Below, piece after piece: positions 1 to 5,244 of a stretch of DNA of 5,244 nucleotides. Under the pieces are notes generated by a model. That model was given only the letters and a program-made list of their open reading frames with translations. It was not told the DNA's origin and ran no database searches. This DNA is from Trueperaceae bacterium (GTDB lineage Bacteria > Deinococcota > Deinococci > Deinococcales > Trueperaceae): the NCBI GenBank assembly GCA_024636105.1, contig JAGXHO010000173.1:1-5244 (forward strand), in the 5' to 3' direction. Numbering within the stretch: position 1 is the stretch's first letter; each line of letters opens with the position of its first letter. A program made the translations under genes and the position numbers.

Positions 1-153
1 CTCTGGCTCATCCCGCACACGCTGCAGGTGACCACCTTGGGCGAGCTGAAGCCCGGCGACGCGGTCAACCTCGAGGCCGACGTACTCGCTAAGCACGTCG
101 AGCGGCTGCTGGCGCTCGGTGCGGTGCCGACGCCTCAAGGCGGAACGGCGTGA
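1..153 (+). CDS. ribE: Riboflavin synthase alpha chain, C-terminal end (partial)
   Basis: Only the last 50 codons are present; the 5' end lies outside the window. Reading from base 1 gives [14 protein letters not shown], then a [19 protein letters not shown] stretch, then a short Ala/Gly/Thr-rich tail to TGA at 151-153. The IPHTL...TTLG...GD-VNLE-DVLAK-VERLL pattern is the conserved end of the second lumazine-binding repeat of riboflavin synthase. The family enzyme dismutates two 6,7-dimethyl-8-ribityllumazine molecules to riboflavin plus a pyrimidinedione in the cytosol, the last step of the pathway. The stop overlaps the GTG start of ribBA by four bases (GTGA), so the two are almost certainly co-transcribed and translationally coupled. 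The name ribE follows common actinobacterial usage; the gene is called ribC or ribE elsewhere. Confidence 0.93.
   Translation, partial: LWLIPHTLQVTTLGELKPGDAVNLEADVLAKHVERLLALGAVPTPQGGTA
137..144 (+). promoter_or_regulatory. Ribosome binding site of ribBA
   Basis: The purine-rich AAGGCGGA lies inside the last codons of ribE, 5 bases before the GTG at 150. It supports the GTG start that overlaps the ribE stop. Confidence 0.55.
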
Positions 154-1352
154 GCTCCCCCCTGGCCACCGTCCCCGAGCTGCTCGACGAGCTGCGCGCC
201 GGCCGCGCCATCGTCCTGGTCGACGACGCCGACCGCGAGAACGAGGGCGACCTGGTCTTCGCTGCCGAGCACGCGACCCCCGAGCTGCTCGCCTTCACGA
301 TCCGCCACACCGGTGGGATCGTCTGCGTGGCGATGCCGAACGACGTCGCCGACCGCCTCGACCTGCCGCCTATGGTCCTACGCAACACCGCGAACCGCGA
401 GACCGCCTTCACCGTGACCATCGAGGCGACCGAGGGCGTGTCGACCGGCATCTCGGCCGCCGACCGCGCCCGCACGATCCGAGTCGTCGCCGACCCACGA
501 TCGAGCGCCGCCGACCTCAACCGCCCCGGCCACGTCTTCCCGCTGCGCGCCCGCGACGGCGGGGTGCTGCGCCGCGCCGGCCACACCGAGGCGGGCGTCG
601 ACCTCTGCCGCCTCGCCGGCCTGAGCCCCGTGGCCGCCATCAGCGAGGTGATGCACGACGACGGCACCATGATGCGGCTGCCCGCGCTGCGCGCCTTCGC
701 CGCCGAGCACGGCCTCAAGGTGGGCGCGATCGCCGACCTGATCGCCTACCGACTCCAGCGCGACGCCTTCATCGAGCGCGTCGCCGAGGCGAAGCTGCCG
801 ACGCCGTGGGCCGAATTCCGGGTGGTCGGGTACCGCGACGCGCTGCACGGCACCGAGCACGTCGCGATGGTGCTCGGCGACGTCGCCGATGGCGAGCCGG
901 TGCTCGTGCGGATGCACAGCGAGTGCCTCACCGGCGACGCGCTGCACAGCCTGCGCTGCGACTGCGGCTTCCAGCGCGATGCCGCCCTGAAGGCGATCGC
1001 CGACGCCGGCCGCGGCGTGCTCGTCTACCTGCGCCAGGAGGGGCGCGGCATCGGGCTGCTGAACAAGCTACGCGCGTACGCGCTGCAGGACGCCGGGGCC
1101 GACACCGTCGAGGCGAACGAGCAGCTCGGCTTCGCCGCCGACCTGCGCGACTACGGCGTGGGCGCGCAGATCCTTGCGGACCTGGGCGTCCAGCGTCTGC
1201 GGCTGCTGACCAACAACCCGCGCAAGGTGGTGGGGCTGCAGGGCTTCGGCATGGAGGTCGTCGAGCGGGTGCCGCTGCATGCGGGCGAGAACCCGTACAA
1301 CGAGGCGTACTTGGCGACCAAGCGGGCGAAGATGGGGCACCTAGAGGACTGA
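150..1352 (+). CDS. ribBA: Bifunctional 3,4-dihydroxy-2-butanone-4-phosphate synthase / GTP cyclohydrolase II
   Basis: This 400-residue protein supplies both precursors of riboflavin. The N-terminal half (about 1-203) makes 3,4-dihydroxy-2-butanone 4-phosphate from ribulose 5-phosphate. It carries the acidic active-site loop [10 protein letters not shown] (25-34; R29, E30, E32, D34), TGISAADRA (99-107), RPGHVFPL (125-132), GHTEAGVDL (144-152) and the late catalytic E166 (SEVM). The C-terminal half (about 222-398) opens the GTP ring. It shows the zinc site C259-x10-C270-x-C272, the GTP-binding RQEGRGIGL (295-303), Y310 in LRAYAL, and D331/R333 in DLRDYG. All these residues match their family counterparts, so both activities should be intact, unlike some RibBA proteins with one degenerate half. 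The length is normal for the fusion. The GTG start at 150 overlaps the ribE stop and has a purine-rich site 5 bases upstream. No ribH follows; a hairpin and a toxin-antitoxin cassette come next. Confidence 0.97.
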   Translation: MSSPLATVPELLDELRAGRAIVLVDDADRENEGDLVFAAEHATPELLAFTIRHTGGIVCVAMPNDVADRLDLPPMVLRNTANRETAFTVTIEATEGVSTGISAADRARTIRVVADPRSSAADLNRPGHVFPLRARDGGVLRRAGHTEAGVDLCRLAGLSPVAAISEVMHDDGTMMRLPALRAFAAEHGLKVGAIADLIAYRLQRDAFIERVAEAKLPTPWAEFRVVGYRDALHGTEHVAMVLGDVADGEPVLVRMHSECLTGDALHSLRCDCGFQRDAALKAIADAGRGVLVYLRQEGRGIGLLNKLRAYALQDAGADTVEANEQLGFAADLRDYGVGAQILADLGVQRLRLLTNNPRKVVGLQGFGMEVVERVPLHAGENPYNEAYLATKRAKMGHLED

Positions 1353-1433
1353 AGCTGTCTTGGACGTCCAGCCCCGATCGGCCGAGGCCTGCGCGGCGAC
1401 CGTCGGGGCGCTCGAGGGGCCACGACGGAGACG

Positions 1434-1464
1434 GGGTGGCCGGTGCATCCCACACCGGCCACCC
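1434..1464 (+). terminator. Perfect 12-bp hairpin, probable end of the rib operon
   Basis: GGGTGGCCGGTG at 1434-1445 is the exact reverse complement of CACCGGCCACCC at 1453-1464, with a 7-base loop (CATCCCA). It lies 82 bases after the ribBA stop and ahead of the toxin-antitoxin operator. The sequence after it (GCGGTCGTTCGC) has only scattered Ts, so it is not a classic U-tract terminator. Hairpins without a U-tract are commonly proposed as terminators in high-GC actinobacteria. A protein-binding palindrome is a less likely alternative. Confidence 0.6.
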
Positions 1465-1559
1465 GCGGTCGTTCGCGCACCCCGGTCAGGGCCCCTTGGT
1501 TGCGGAAGGGCCGCCGCCCGTGATCGACCCGCCGACGAACTCGGTCGAACGCGAGTAGA

Positions 1560-1578
1560 TGTACGCTACAGTTGTACA
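1560..1578 (+). promoter_or_regulatory. Inverted-repeat operator and promoter of the toxin-antitoxin operon
   Basis: TGTAC (1560-1564) and GTACA (1574-1578) form an inverted repeat with 9 bases between. Nested inside is TACA-GT-TGTA (1567-1576). This AT-richer patch stands out in very GC-rich surroundings. It contains two TANNNT-type -10 candidates, TACGCT (1562-1567) and TACAGT (1567-1572); no convincing -35 was seen. Its right end touches the Shine-Dalgarno of the antitoxin. By analogy with Phd/YefM and VapB systems, the antitoxin or the antitoxin-toxin complex probably binds here and represses its own operon. That role is inferred from position and symmetry only. Confidence 0.55.
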
Positions 1579-1583
1579 GGAGG
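1578..1583 (+). promoter_or_regulatory. Strong Shine-Dalgarno fixing the antitoxin start
   Basis: AGGAGG ends 5 bases before the ATG at 1589. It selects this ATG over the in-frame ATG at 1559, whose first codons would lie within the operator palindrome. Confidence 0.8.
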
Positions 1584-1588
1584 CCCAG

Positions 1589-1825
1589 ATGCGCACCGTC
1601 AACGTCAGCGAGACCCGCGAGCACCTCGCCCAACTCCTCGACGCCGTCGAGGCAGGCGAGGAGGTGCTCATCGTCCGCCGCGACCGGCCCGTGGCTCGGC
1701 TCGTGCCGGTGGCGAGCGCCATGAGCCCGTTCCCATCGCGACGCGAACTCCGCGAAGCGCTTCCCCCGATGCGCGAGGACGCCGTCGACGTGGTCCGCGC
1801 ACTGCGCGACGACGAGCGCACCTGA
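1589..1825 (+). CDS. Type II antitoxin, Phd/YefM family
   Basis: The product is 78 residues. Its N-terminal half, MRTVNVSETREHLAQLLDAV followed by EAGEEVLIVRRDRPVARLVPV (21-41), is the typical Phd/YefM DNA-binding and dimerisation fold: a short strand, a helix starting at SETREHL, and the EVLIVRRDRPVARLVPV beta hairpin. The C-terminal part (about 46-78; PFPSRRELREALPPMREDAVDVVRALRDDERT minus its first residue) is charged and helix-prone. In this family that part wraps around and blocks the toxin. The protein is expected to neutralise the downstream PIN RNase and repress the operon through the upstream inverted repeat. The start is chosen from the AGGAGG 5 bases upstream. The stop TGA shares its last base with the toxin ATG, so toxin translation is probably coupled. 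Family assignment is firm; the exact toxin-binding residues cannot be read from sequence. Confidence 0.88.
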   Translation: MRTVNVSETREHLAQLLDAVEAGEEVLIVRRDRPVARLVPVASAMSPFPSRRELREALPPMREDAVDVVRALRDDERT

Positions 1826-2250
1826 TGGGTCTCTACCTCGACACGAGCGCGCTGCTCCCCTACTACCGTCGGGAGCGACGGAGCGACGTGATCGAGGAAC
1901 TGCTTCGGAGCCAACCCGAGCCCGTCGTGGTCGGTGAGCTCGTACGGTTGGAGTTCGCGAGCGCCGTCGCGCGGTGGGTTCGTACGCAAGAGCTGCGTGA
2001 GGGTCAGGCTGCGAAGGTCGAGCGTGCGTTCGATGAGGACGTGGCTGCCGGTCGCTTCACCGTGCACGCTCTGCGACCCGACCACGTCACCCTCGCCCGT
2101 CGGTGGCTCCTCACTCGAACCACCGCGCTCCGGACGCTCGACGCCCTCCACCTAGCCACGGCATCGGTCGAAGGCACGACGCTCGTGACCTTCGACGTCG
2201 CACTGGCCGATGCCGCCGAGTCGCTCGGGGTGCCGTCGTTGCGTCCCTGA
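1825..2250 (+). CDS. vapC: Type II toxin, PIN-domain ribonuclease (VapC-like)
   Basis: This 141-residue protein spans a single PIN domain, the usual size of VapC toxins. The acidic, Mg-binding residues appear in order: D6 in LYLDTSALL, E43 in ELVRLEFASA (with E38 nearby), D106 in TLDALHLATA, and D124 in LVTFDVAL. All are present, so the nuclease is probably active. Family members cleave RNA, often tRNA or rRNA at specific sites; the target here is unknown. The ATG at 1825 overlaps the antitoxin stop by one base (TGATG) and lacks a strong Shine-Dalgarno, which suggests expression depends on antitoxin translation. Pairing a Phd/YefM antitoxin with a PIN toxin is common in actinobacteria. Transcription runs into the convergent kinase gene across a hairpin cluster. 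Confidence 0.9.
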   Translation: MGLYLDTSALLPYYRRERRSDVIEELLRSQPEPVVVGELVRLEFASAVARWVRTQELREGQAAKVERAFDEDVAAGRFTVHALRPDHVTLARRWLLTRTTALRTLDALHLATASVEGTTLVTFDVALADAAESLGVPSLRP

Positions 2251-2252
2251 CG

Positions 2253-2320
2253 CGCGCCGCGGACGGCGCGGGGGCTTCGCCCCCGGCGCCTGCGGCGCGT
2301 TGCGGTCGCTTCGCGACCGC
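2253..2320. terminator. Four tandem hairpins between convergent genes
   Basis: Four perfect stems sit end to end: CGCGCCG/CGGCGCG (2253-2259 with 2264-2270, 4-base loop); CGGGGGC/GCCCCCG (2269-2275 with 2279-2285, loop TTC); GCGCC/GGCGC (2286-2290 with 2294-2298, loop TGC); and GCGGTCGC/GCGACCGC (2302-2309 with 2313-2320, loop TTC). The first two share two bases, so both cannot form at full length. The cluster begins 3 bases after the toxin stop and ends 8 bases from the kinase stop on the other strand. A bidirectional terminator is the simplest reading; no U-tract is present on either side. It could also be one copy of a dispersed GC-rich intergenic repeat. Confidence 0.65.
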
Positions 2321-2328
2321 CGCCCGCT

Positions 2329-3324
2329 TCAACCCCGCCCCAACACCCCCCTGAGCCGCTCGTCCACCGCTGCCCGCGCCCCGACCTGTTCGATCACCCA
2401 CTCCGACACCCGCACCGCGAACCGCGCGGCGTCCGCAGCATCGGTGCCGGCCAGCCAGCGGCTCAGGAAGGCGCCCGCGAAGGCGTCGCCGGCGCCGGTG
2501 GCGTCGACCAGCCGGTTGCTCTCGGGCGCCACCTCGGTGAAGGCGCCGTCGCGCTCGCGGACCAGCGCGCCGTCTTCGTCGAGCTTGAGGGCGACGAGCG
2601 CCCCCGGGAACTGCTTCGCGACCGCCTCGGCGATGGCGTGCGGGTCGTCGTGGCCGGTAAGCGACCGGCCCTCGTCGTAGTTGGGGAACACGACGTCGAT
2701 GCCCAGGTCGGCGGAAACCTGCAGGAACGCGTCCACCCCCAGCGCCTCGATCATCTGGAAGGAGCCGGGGTCGAAGGAGAGCGTGGCTCCGGCGCTCTTG
2801 GCCAGCTGCGCCGCGCGCCGCGCCGCGGACCGGGGCGGGTCGTCGAAGAACGACCAAGCGGAGAGGTGCAGGTGCCGCCCGCTCTCGACGAGCGCACGCG
2901 GCAGCTCTTGCGGGAACAGCATGTGGTCGGCCCCCTTGCCCGACACCATCGAGCGCTGCCCCTCGTCGTCGATCCACACCGCGACGGTGCCGGTCAGGTG
3001 CGCGTCGGTGCGCACCAGGTAGGCCTCGACGCCCTCGTCGGCGAGGTCGGCCTCGGCCAACGCCCCGAAGCGGTCGCGCCCCACCTTGCCGACGAACGCC
3101 GTGGGCAGGCCGCAACGCCGCGCCCACACCGCAGCGTTGGCGGCACTGCCGCCCGGGGCGAGCTCCACTTCGCCGTACGTGTCGCCGCCGCGCTGCAGCT
3201 TGGCGTTCGTCCGGATGAGCACGTCCCACACCACATCGCCCACCACCACCAGCGGTCGACGGCCGCCGGCGTCGACCGCCGCGCCCGGATGCACCGCCGC
3301 GGTCGCGGTCGGCTCGTCGCTCAC
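2329..3324 (-). CDS. PfkB/ribokinase-family carbohydrate kinase
   Basis: The product is 331 residues, the usual size for PfkB kinases, which transfer phosphate from ATP to a sugar or nucleoside hydroxyl in the cytosol. After a low-complexity Ala-rich leader (about 1-23), the first strand is LVVVGDVVWDVLI (25-37). The N-terminal signature is APGGSAANAA (56-65), continuing to FVGKVGRDRFG (77-87). The NxxE motif that positions Mg-ATP appears as NYDE (215-218). The C-terminal signature is DATGAGDAFAGAF (274-286), with D280 the expected catalytic base and GAGD (277-280) the anion hole. The GTG start at 3324 overlaps the upstream peptidase stop as GTGA and has GGAG 5 bases before it; a GTG at codon 11 is a possible alternative. 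The substrate cannot be told from sequence: ribose, fructose, a keto-deoxy sugar acid or a nucleoside are all possible. It is the second gene of an operon with the M24 peptidase. Confidence 0.9.
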   Translation of the reverse strand: MSDEPTATAAVHPGAAVDAGGRRPLVVVGDVVWDVLIRTNAKLQRGGDTYGEVELAPGGSAANAAVWARRCGLPTAFVGKVGRDRFGALAEADLADEGVEAYLVRTDAHLTGTVAVWIDDEGQRSMVSGKGADHMLFPQELPRALVESGRHLHLSAWSFFDDPPRSAARRAAQLAKSAGATLSFDPGSFQMIEALGVDAFLQVSADLGIDVVFPNYDEGRSLTGHDDPHAIAEAVAKQFPGALVALKLDEDGALVRERDGAFTEVAPESNRLVDATGAGDAFAGAFLSRWLAGTDAADAARFAVRVSEWVIEQVGARAAVDERLRGVLGRG

Positions 3325-4484
3325 ACCCGCTCCAGCTCCTGCTGCACGCCGGTGGTCACGCGCGGGCCGCTTTCCTCGAGCACCACGTTCAGCTCGCTGC
3401 GCACGCCGAACGTCGGCCCGTAGACCCCGGGCTCGACGGTGACCCCGAAGCCGGGCGTCAGCCGGCGGACGTCCTTGGTCTCGAAGTCGTCGAGGTGGGC
3501 CGCTTCGCCGTGGATGGGGCCGGTACCGAGGCTGTGGCCGGTGCGGTGGACGAAGGCGTCGCCGTACCCGGCGGCCGTCAGGTGGTCGCGAACGGCGCGG
3601 TCGACCTCCCAGCCCATGGGCGGGTCGCCCGCGGCGATGCGCTCCGCGATCACGCGCAAGGCCAGGTCGCGCCCGGCCGCCACAGCCGCCCAGGCACGCG
3701 CGACCTCGGCCGACGGGGCGCCACAGACCCCCATCCACGTCACGTCGGCGAAGGGGGCGTCGGGCGCGTCCTCCTTGGCCCACAGGTCGATCAGCACGAC
3801 GTCGCCCTCGCGCAGCTCGGCGTCGGCCCCGGCCACGGGCCCGTAGTGCGGATCGCCGGCGTGCGCACCGAACCCGACGATCGCGTCGTGCCCGGTCACG
3901 AGCCCTCGCTCGGCGAAGCGCGCGGCGACCCACGCCTGCACCTCGGCCTCGCGCACCGCCTCACCGGCCGCGCGTCGGCGGCGGATCTCGTCGAACGCGC
4001 CGTGCGCCACGTCCATGACCGCGTCCGCCGCGCGCTCGTGCGCGGCCACCTGCGCCGGCGTCCACGTCGCGAAGGCCTGCAGCACGTCGGCCGAGGAACG
4101 CACGTCGACGCCGAGCGCGCGCAGCAGCTCGACGGTGCCGGCATCGACGTGCGAGACGTACGGCAGGTCGGCCTCGGGCGAGTACTCGAGCGCCACCGGC
4201 CCGCCCGGGTTCAGCGCCGCGAGGGCGTCGCGCAGCCCCTGCCGATCGGCGTACGTGCGCACCGGCCAGGGCCCGCGCTCGGCGGCGCCGCGCTCGATCG
4301 CGTGCGCGAGCAGCACGGGCGACCCCTCGGCCGGCACGCACAACACGACCCGGCGCGAGAAGTGCGCATCGGGCATGGCGATGAAACGCGCCGCGACCGG
4401 GTTGCTGCCGCGGAAATCGTAGATCCACCAGGCCGCGAGGCCGTGGGTGCGCAGGGCGTCTTGGGCAACCGGGAGCCAGTCCAT
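3321..4484 (-). CDS. M24-family metallopeptidase (Xaa-Pro aminopeptidase/creatinase-like)
   Basis: With the start at 4484 the protein is 387 residues. It has the two-part layout of Xaa-Pro peptidases: an N-terminal creatinase-like domain (about 1-140; WWIYDFRGSNPVAARFIAMP near 19-38) and a C-terminal pita-bread domain. The five metal ligands are all visible: D233 (LIDLWAK), D247 (FADVTW), H317 (HRTGHSLG), E351 (TVEPGVYG) and E364 (VRSELNVVL). H213 (GDPHYGP) and H325 (PIHGE) match conserved active-site histidines. It is therefore probably an active dinuclear metal enzyme in the cytosol, acting on Xaa-Pro peptides or a related substrate; M24 also includes non-peptidase creatinases, so the substrate is open. 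ATG 4484 is preferred over ATG 4493 because TACGAT lies 7 bases upstream of it, as in a leaderless promoter, and 4493 falls inside that box. Its GTGA overlap with the kinase points to one transcript. Confidence 0.9.
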   Translation of the reverse strand: MDWLPVAQDALRTHGLAAWWIYDFRGSNPVAARFIAMPDAHFSRRVVLCVPAEGSPVLLAHAIERGAAERGPWPVRTYADRQGLRDALAALNPGGPVALEYSPEADLPYVSHVDAGTVELLRALGVDVRSSADVLQAFATWTPAQVAAHERAADAVMDVAHGAFDEIRRRRAAGEAVREAEVQAWVAARFAERGLVTGHDAIVGFGAHAGDPHYGPVAGADAELREGDVVLIDLWAKEDAPDAPFADVTWMGVCGAPSAEVARAWAAVAAGRDLALRVIAERIAAGDPPMGWEVDRAVRDHLTAAGYGDAFVHRTGHSLGTGPIHGEAAHLDDFETKDVRRLTPGFGVTVEPGVYGPTFGVRSELNVVLEESGPRVTTGVQQELERV

Positions 4485-4491
4485 GCGGCGC

Positions 4492-4497
4492 ATCGTA
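4492..4497 (-). promoter_or_regulatory. Candidate -10 box of the peptidase-kinase operon (leaderless)
   Basis: On the minus strand TACGAT fits TANNNT and is followed by 7 bases and then ATG at 4484. This spacing would start the transcript at or next to the start codon. No Shine-Dalgarno precedes either candidate ATG, which agrees with a leaderless message. No clear -35 was found. Confidence 0.45.
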
Positions 4498-4583
4498 CGG
4501 CGGCGCGCGGTCGACGCGGTGCCCCGGCGCGTCGCTGCAGCGAAACGGCGCGCGCGCGACCGATCCGCTCGACCTTGGCCGCT

Positions 4584-4595
4584 CGGCCGCGGCCG
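4584..4595. promoter_or_regulatory. 12-bp perfect palindrome in the divergent promoter region
   Basis: CGGCCGCGGCCG is self-complementary and is embedded in three closely spaced GGCCGC units (4577, 4585 and 4591). It lies just upstream of the -10 box of the plus-strand gene, where a repressor could bind. In DNA this GC-rich, a pure G/C palindrome may also arise by chance. Confidence 0.3.
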
Positions 4596-4599
4596 CTGG

Positions 4600-4605
4600 T
4601 ACCCT
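4600..4605 (+). promoter_or_regulatory. Candidate -10 box of the DUF432-like gene (leaderless)
   Basis: TACCCT fits TANNNT and is followed by 6 bases and then ATG at 4612, so transcription would begin at the A of the start codon. A weak -35-like TTGGCC lies at 4575-4580 with a 19-base spacer. There is no Shine-Dalgarno before the ATG. Confidence 0.5.
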
Positions 4606-4611
4606 GACGCC

Positions 4612-5244
4612 ATGTCCGACGTCCCCGAGGAAGCCGGAGGACCCCACCTCGAGACCGTCGAGGCGCCGGTCGTCGACCCGAAACCCGAACCGATCGAGCC
4701 CGCGCCCGCCGATCCGCGCTGGTGGGGGGAGGTCACGCTCGCGATCGGCAAGGTGGCGCGCTGGCGCGCCGGCCCGAGCACCGTCCACGTCGAGCGGCGC
4801 GCGTCCGACTGGCGCGTCTGGCACGCCACCGAAGGCGACGCCTACGTGGTCGCCGCCGAACGCCTCGCGGCGGTCCCGGACGACCCGCCCGAGGGCGCCC
4901 CGAAGCTACGCTTCAGCTTCGCCGAGTCCCCCGACACCCTGCACGTGCGCCCGCGGCTCGCCGACCGACCGGTGATCGTGCGCCCCGAATCGCCGCTCGC
5001 GGTGCCGCCGGGCGAGACGGTGACGCTGTACGCGAGCACGCCGGTCTGGATGGCGCTGAAGTTCGAGGTACGCCGCAGCCGCCGTCGCCGAGCGCCCGAG
5101 ACCGACCTCGCGGTCGTCGCCGAACTCCCGACCGCCCGCCCGACCGACACCTGGTTCGGCCCCAACACGCGCGTGGGGGAGCTCTGCTACGCGGTCCGCA
5201 CGGCCGCCCGCACCGAGGTCGCCGACCTGCCGCTGCGCCCCCAC
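4612..5244 (+). CDS. DUF432-like protein of unknown function (partial, 3' end missing)
   Basis: The frame is open from ATG 4612 to the window edge: 211 codons with no stop. Residues 1-35 form an acidic, proline-rich and probably disordered leader. A compact domain then begins at RWWGEVTLAIGK (36-47). Later conserved-looking blocks are LHVRPRLADRPVIVRPESPL (110-129), VPPGETVTLYASTPVWMALKF (131-151), TDTWFGPNTRVGELCYAVRT (178-197) and the final LPLRPH. From memory, the order of a PPGE..LY.STPVW block followed by a DTWFGP...GELCYA block resembles DUF432 proteins, found in archaea and some bacteria; no alignment was possible. There is no signal peptide or membrane segment, so it is probably cytosolic, with many beta strands expected. 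The start is supported by a leaderless-type -10 box 6 bases upstream. Good third-position GC throughout, against antisense frames that show no family pattern, supports this as the coding strand. The function is unknown. Confidence 0.75.
   Translation, partial: MSDVPEEAGGPHLETVEAPVVDPKPEPIEPAPADPRWWGEVTLAIGKVARWRAGPSTVHVERRASDWRVWHATEGDAYVVAAERLAAVPDDPPEGAPKLRFSFAESPDTLHVRPRLADRPVIVRPESPLAVPPGETVTLYASTPVWMALKFEVRRSRRRRAPETDLAVVAELPTARPTDTWFGPNTRVGELCYAVRTAARTEVADLPLRPH

Noticed and set aside
1361..1381. Short palindromes TGGACGTCCA (1361-1370) and CCGATCGG (1374-1381) after ribBA
   Set aside because: They are short and G/C rich, have no matching copies nearby, and are likely to be chance in this composition. 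They were not called as sites.
119..1558. A 479-codon open frame on the plus strand, overlapping ribBA
   Set aside because: Its translation is dominated by Arg, Pro and Ala with no family pattern, the usual shifted-frame product of high-GC coding DNA. RibBA in the other frame is unmistakable.
1559..1588. Longer antitoxin start at ATG 1559, adding ten residues
   Set aside because: It would put the operator palindrome and Shine-Dalgarno inside the coding region. ATG 1589 has AGGAGG at good spacing and matches the usual family N-terminus.
3325..3933. N-terminal extension of the kinase frame up to 3933
   Set aside because: The extra residues are Arg-rich antisense-type sequence lying over the M24 coding region in another frame. 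The PfkB fold begins after the GTG at 3324.
4485..4829. N-terminal extension of the M24 peptidase frame up to 4829
   Set aside because: It would cross the divergent intergenic region and run antisense to the DUF432-like gene. The creatinase-like domain begins right at ATG 4484.
4842..5244. Minus-strand open frames opposite the DUF432-like gene
   Set aside because: Their translations lack any recognisable motif. The plus-strand frame has coherent, conserved-looking blocks, a start with a -10 box, and no stop over 211 codons.
1..5244. CRISPR arrays, tRNA or rRNA genes, insertion sequences, FMN riboswitch
   Set aside because: No regularly spaced repeats, no tRNA-like cloverleaf with a CCA-end context, no transposase or terminal repeats were seen. 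The rib operon leader, where a riboswitch would lie, is outside the window.

Overview
The window looks like chromosomal DNA from a high-GC bacterium, most likely an actinobacterium. Codon third positions are almost all G or C, GTG starts are used at tight gene junctions, and both genes that diverge at the right end have a TANNNT box 6-7 bases before their ATG, as in leaderless actinobacterial transcripts. Nothing here fixes the species.

Left part (1-1352, + strand): the end of a riboflavin biosynthesis operon. The last 50 codons of riboflavin synthase alpha chain (ribE) overlap by four bases (GTGA) the start of ribBA. RibBA is a complete 400-residue bifunctional enzyme with both active sites intact: 3,4-dihydroxy-2-butanone-4-phosphate synthase, then GTP cyclohydrolase II. 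The operon appears to end at a perfect 12-bp hairpin. The lumazine synthase gene (ribH) that often follows ribBA is not present.

Middle (about 1560-2250, + strand): a compact type II toxin-antitoxin cassette. It has an autoregulatory-looking inverted repeat, a strong Shine-Dalgarno, a 78-residue Phd/YefM-family antitoxin and a 141-residue PIN-domain (VapC-like) RNase toxin whose start overlaps the antitoxin stop by one base.

The toxin converges on a minus-strand pair. The 78-bp gap between them is filled by four perfect hairpins in tandem, probably a bidirectional terminator.

Right part: a minus-strand two-gene operon (transcribed from 4484 down to 2329) encodes an M24-family metallopeptidase with all five metal ligands. 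It overlaps by GTGA a PfkB/ribokinase-family sugar kinase with both family signatures. Across a 127-bp divergent intergenic region, a plus-strand gene starts at 4612 and runs off the window. Its product resembles DUF432 proteins and has no known function.

No RNA genes, CRISPR arrays, insertion sequences or prophage genes were seen. All main enzymes are recognisable families. The less usual elements are the toxin-antitoxin cassette after the rib genes, the tandem hairpin array, the peptidase-kinase coupling and the DUF432-like gene.
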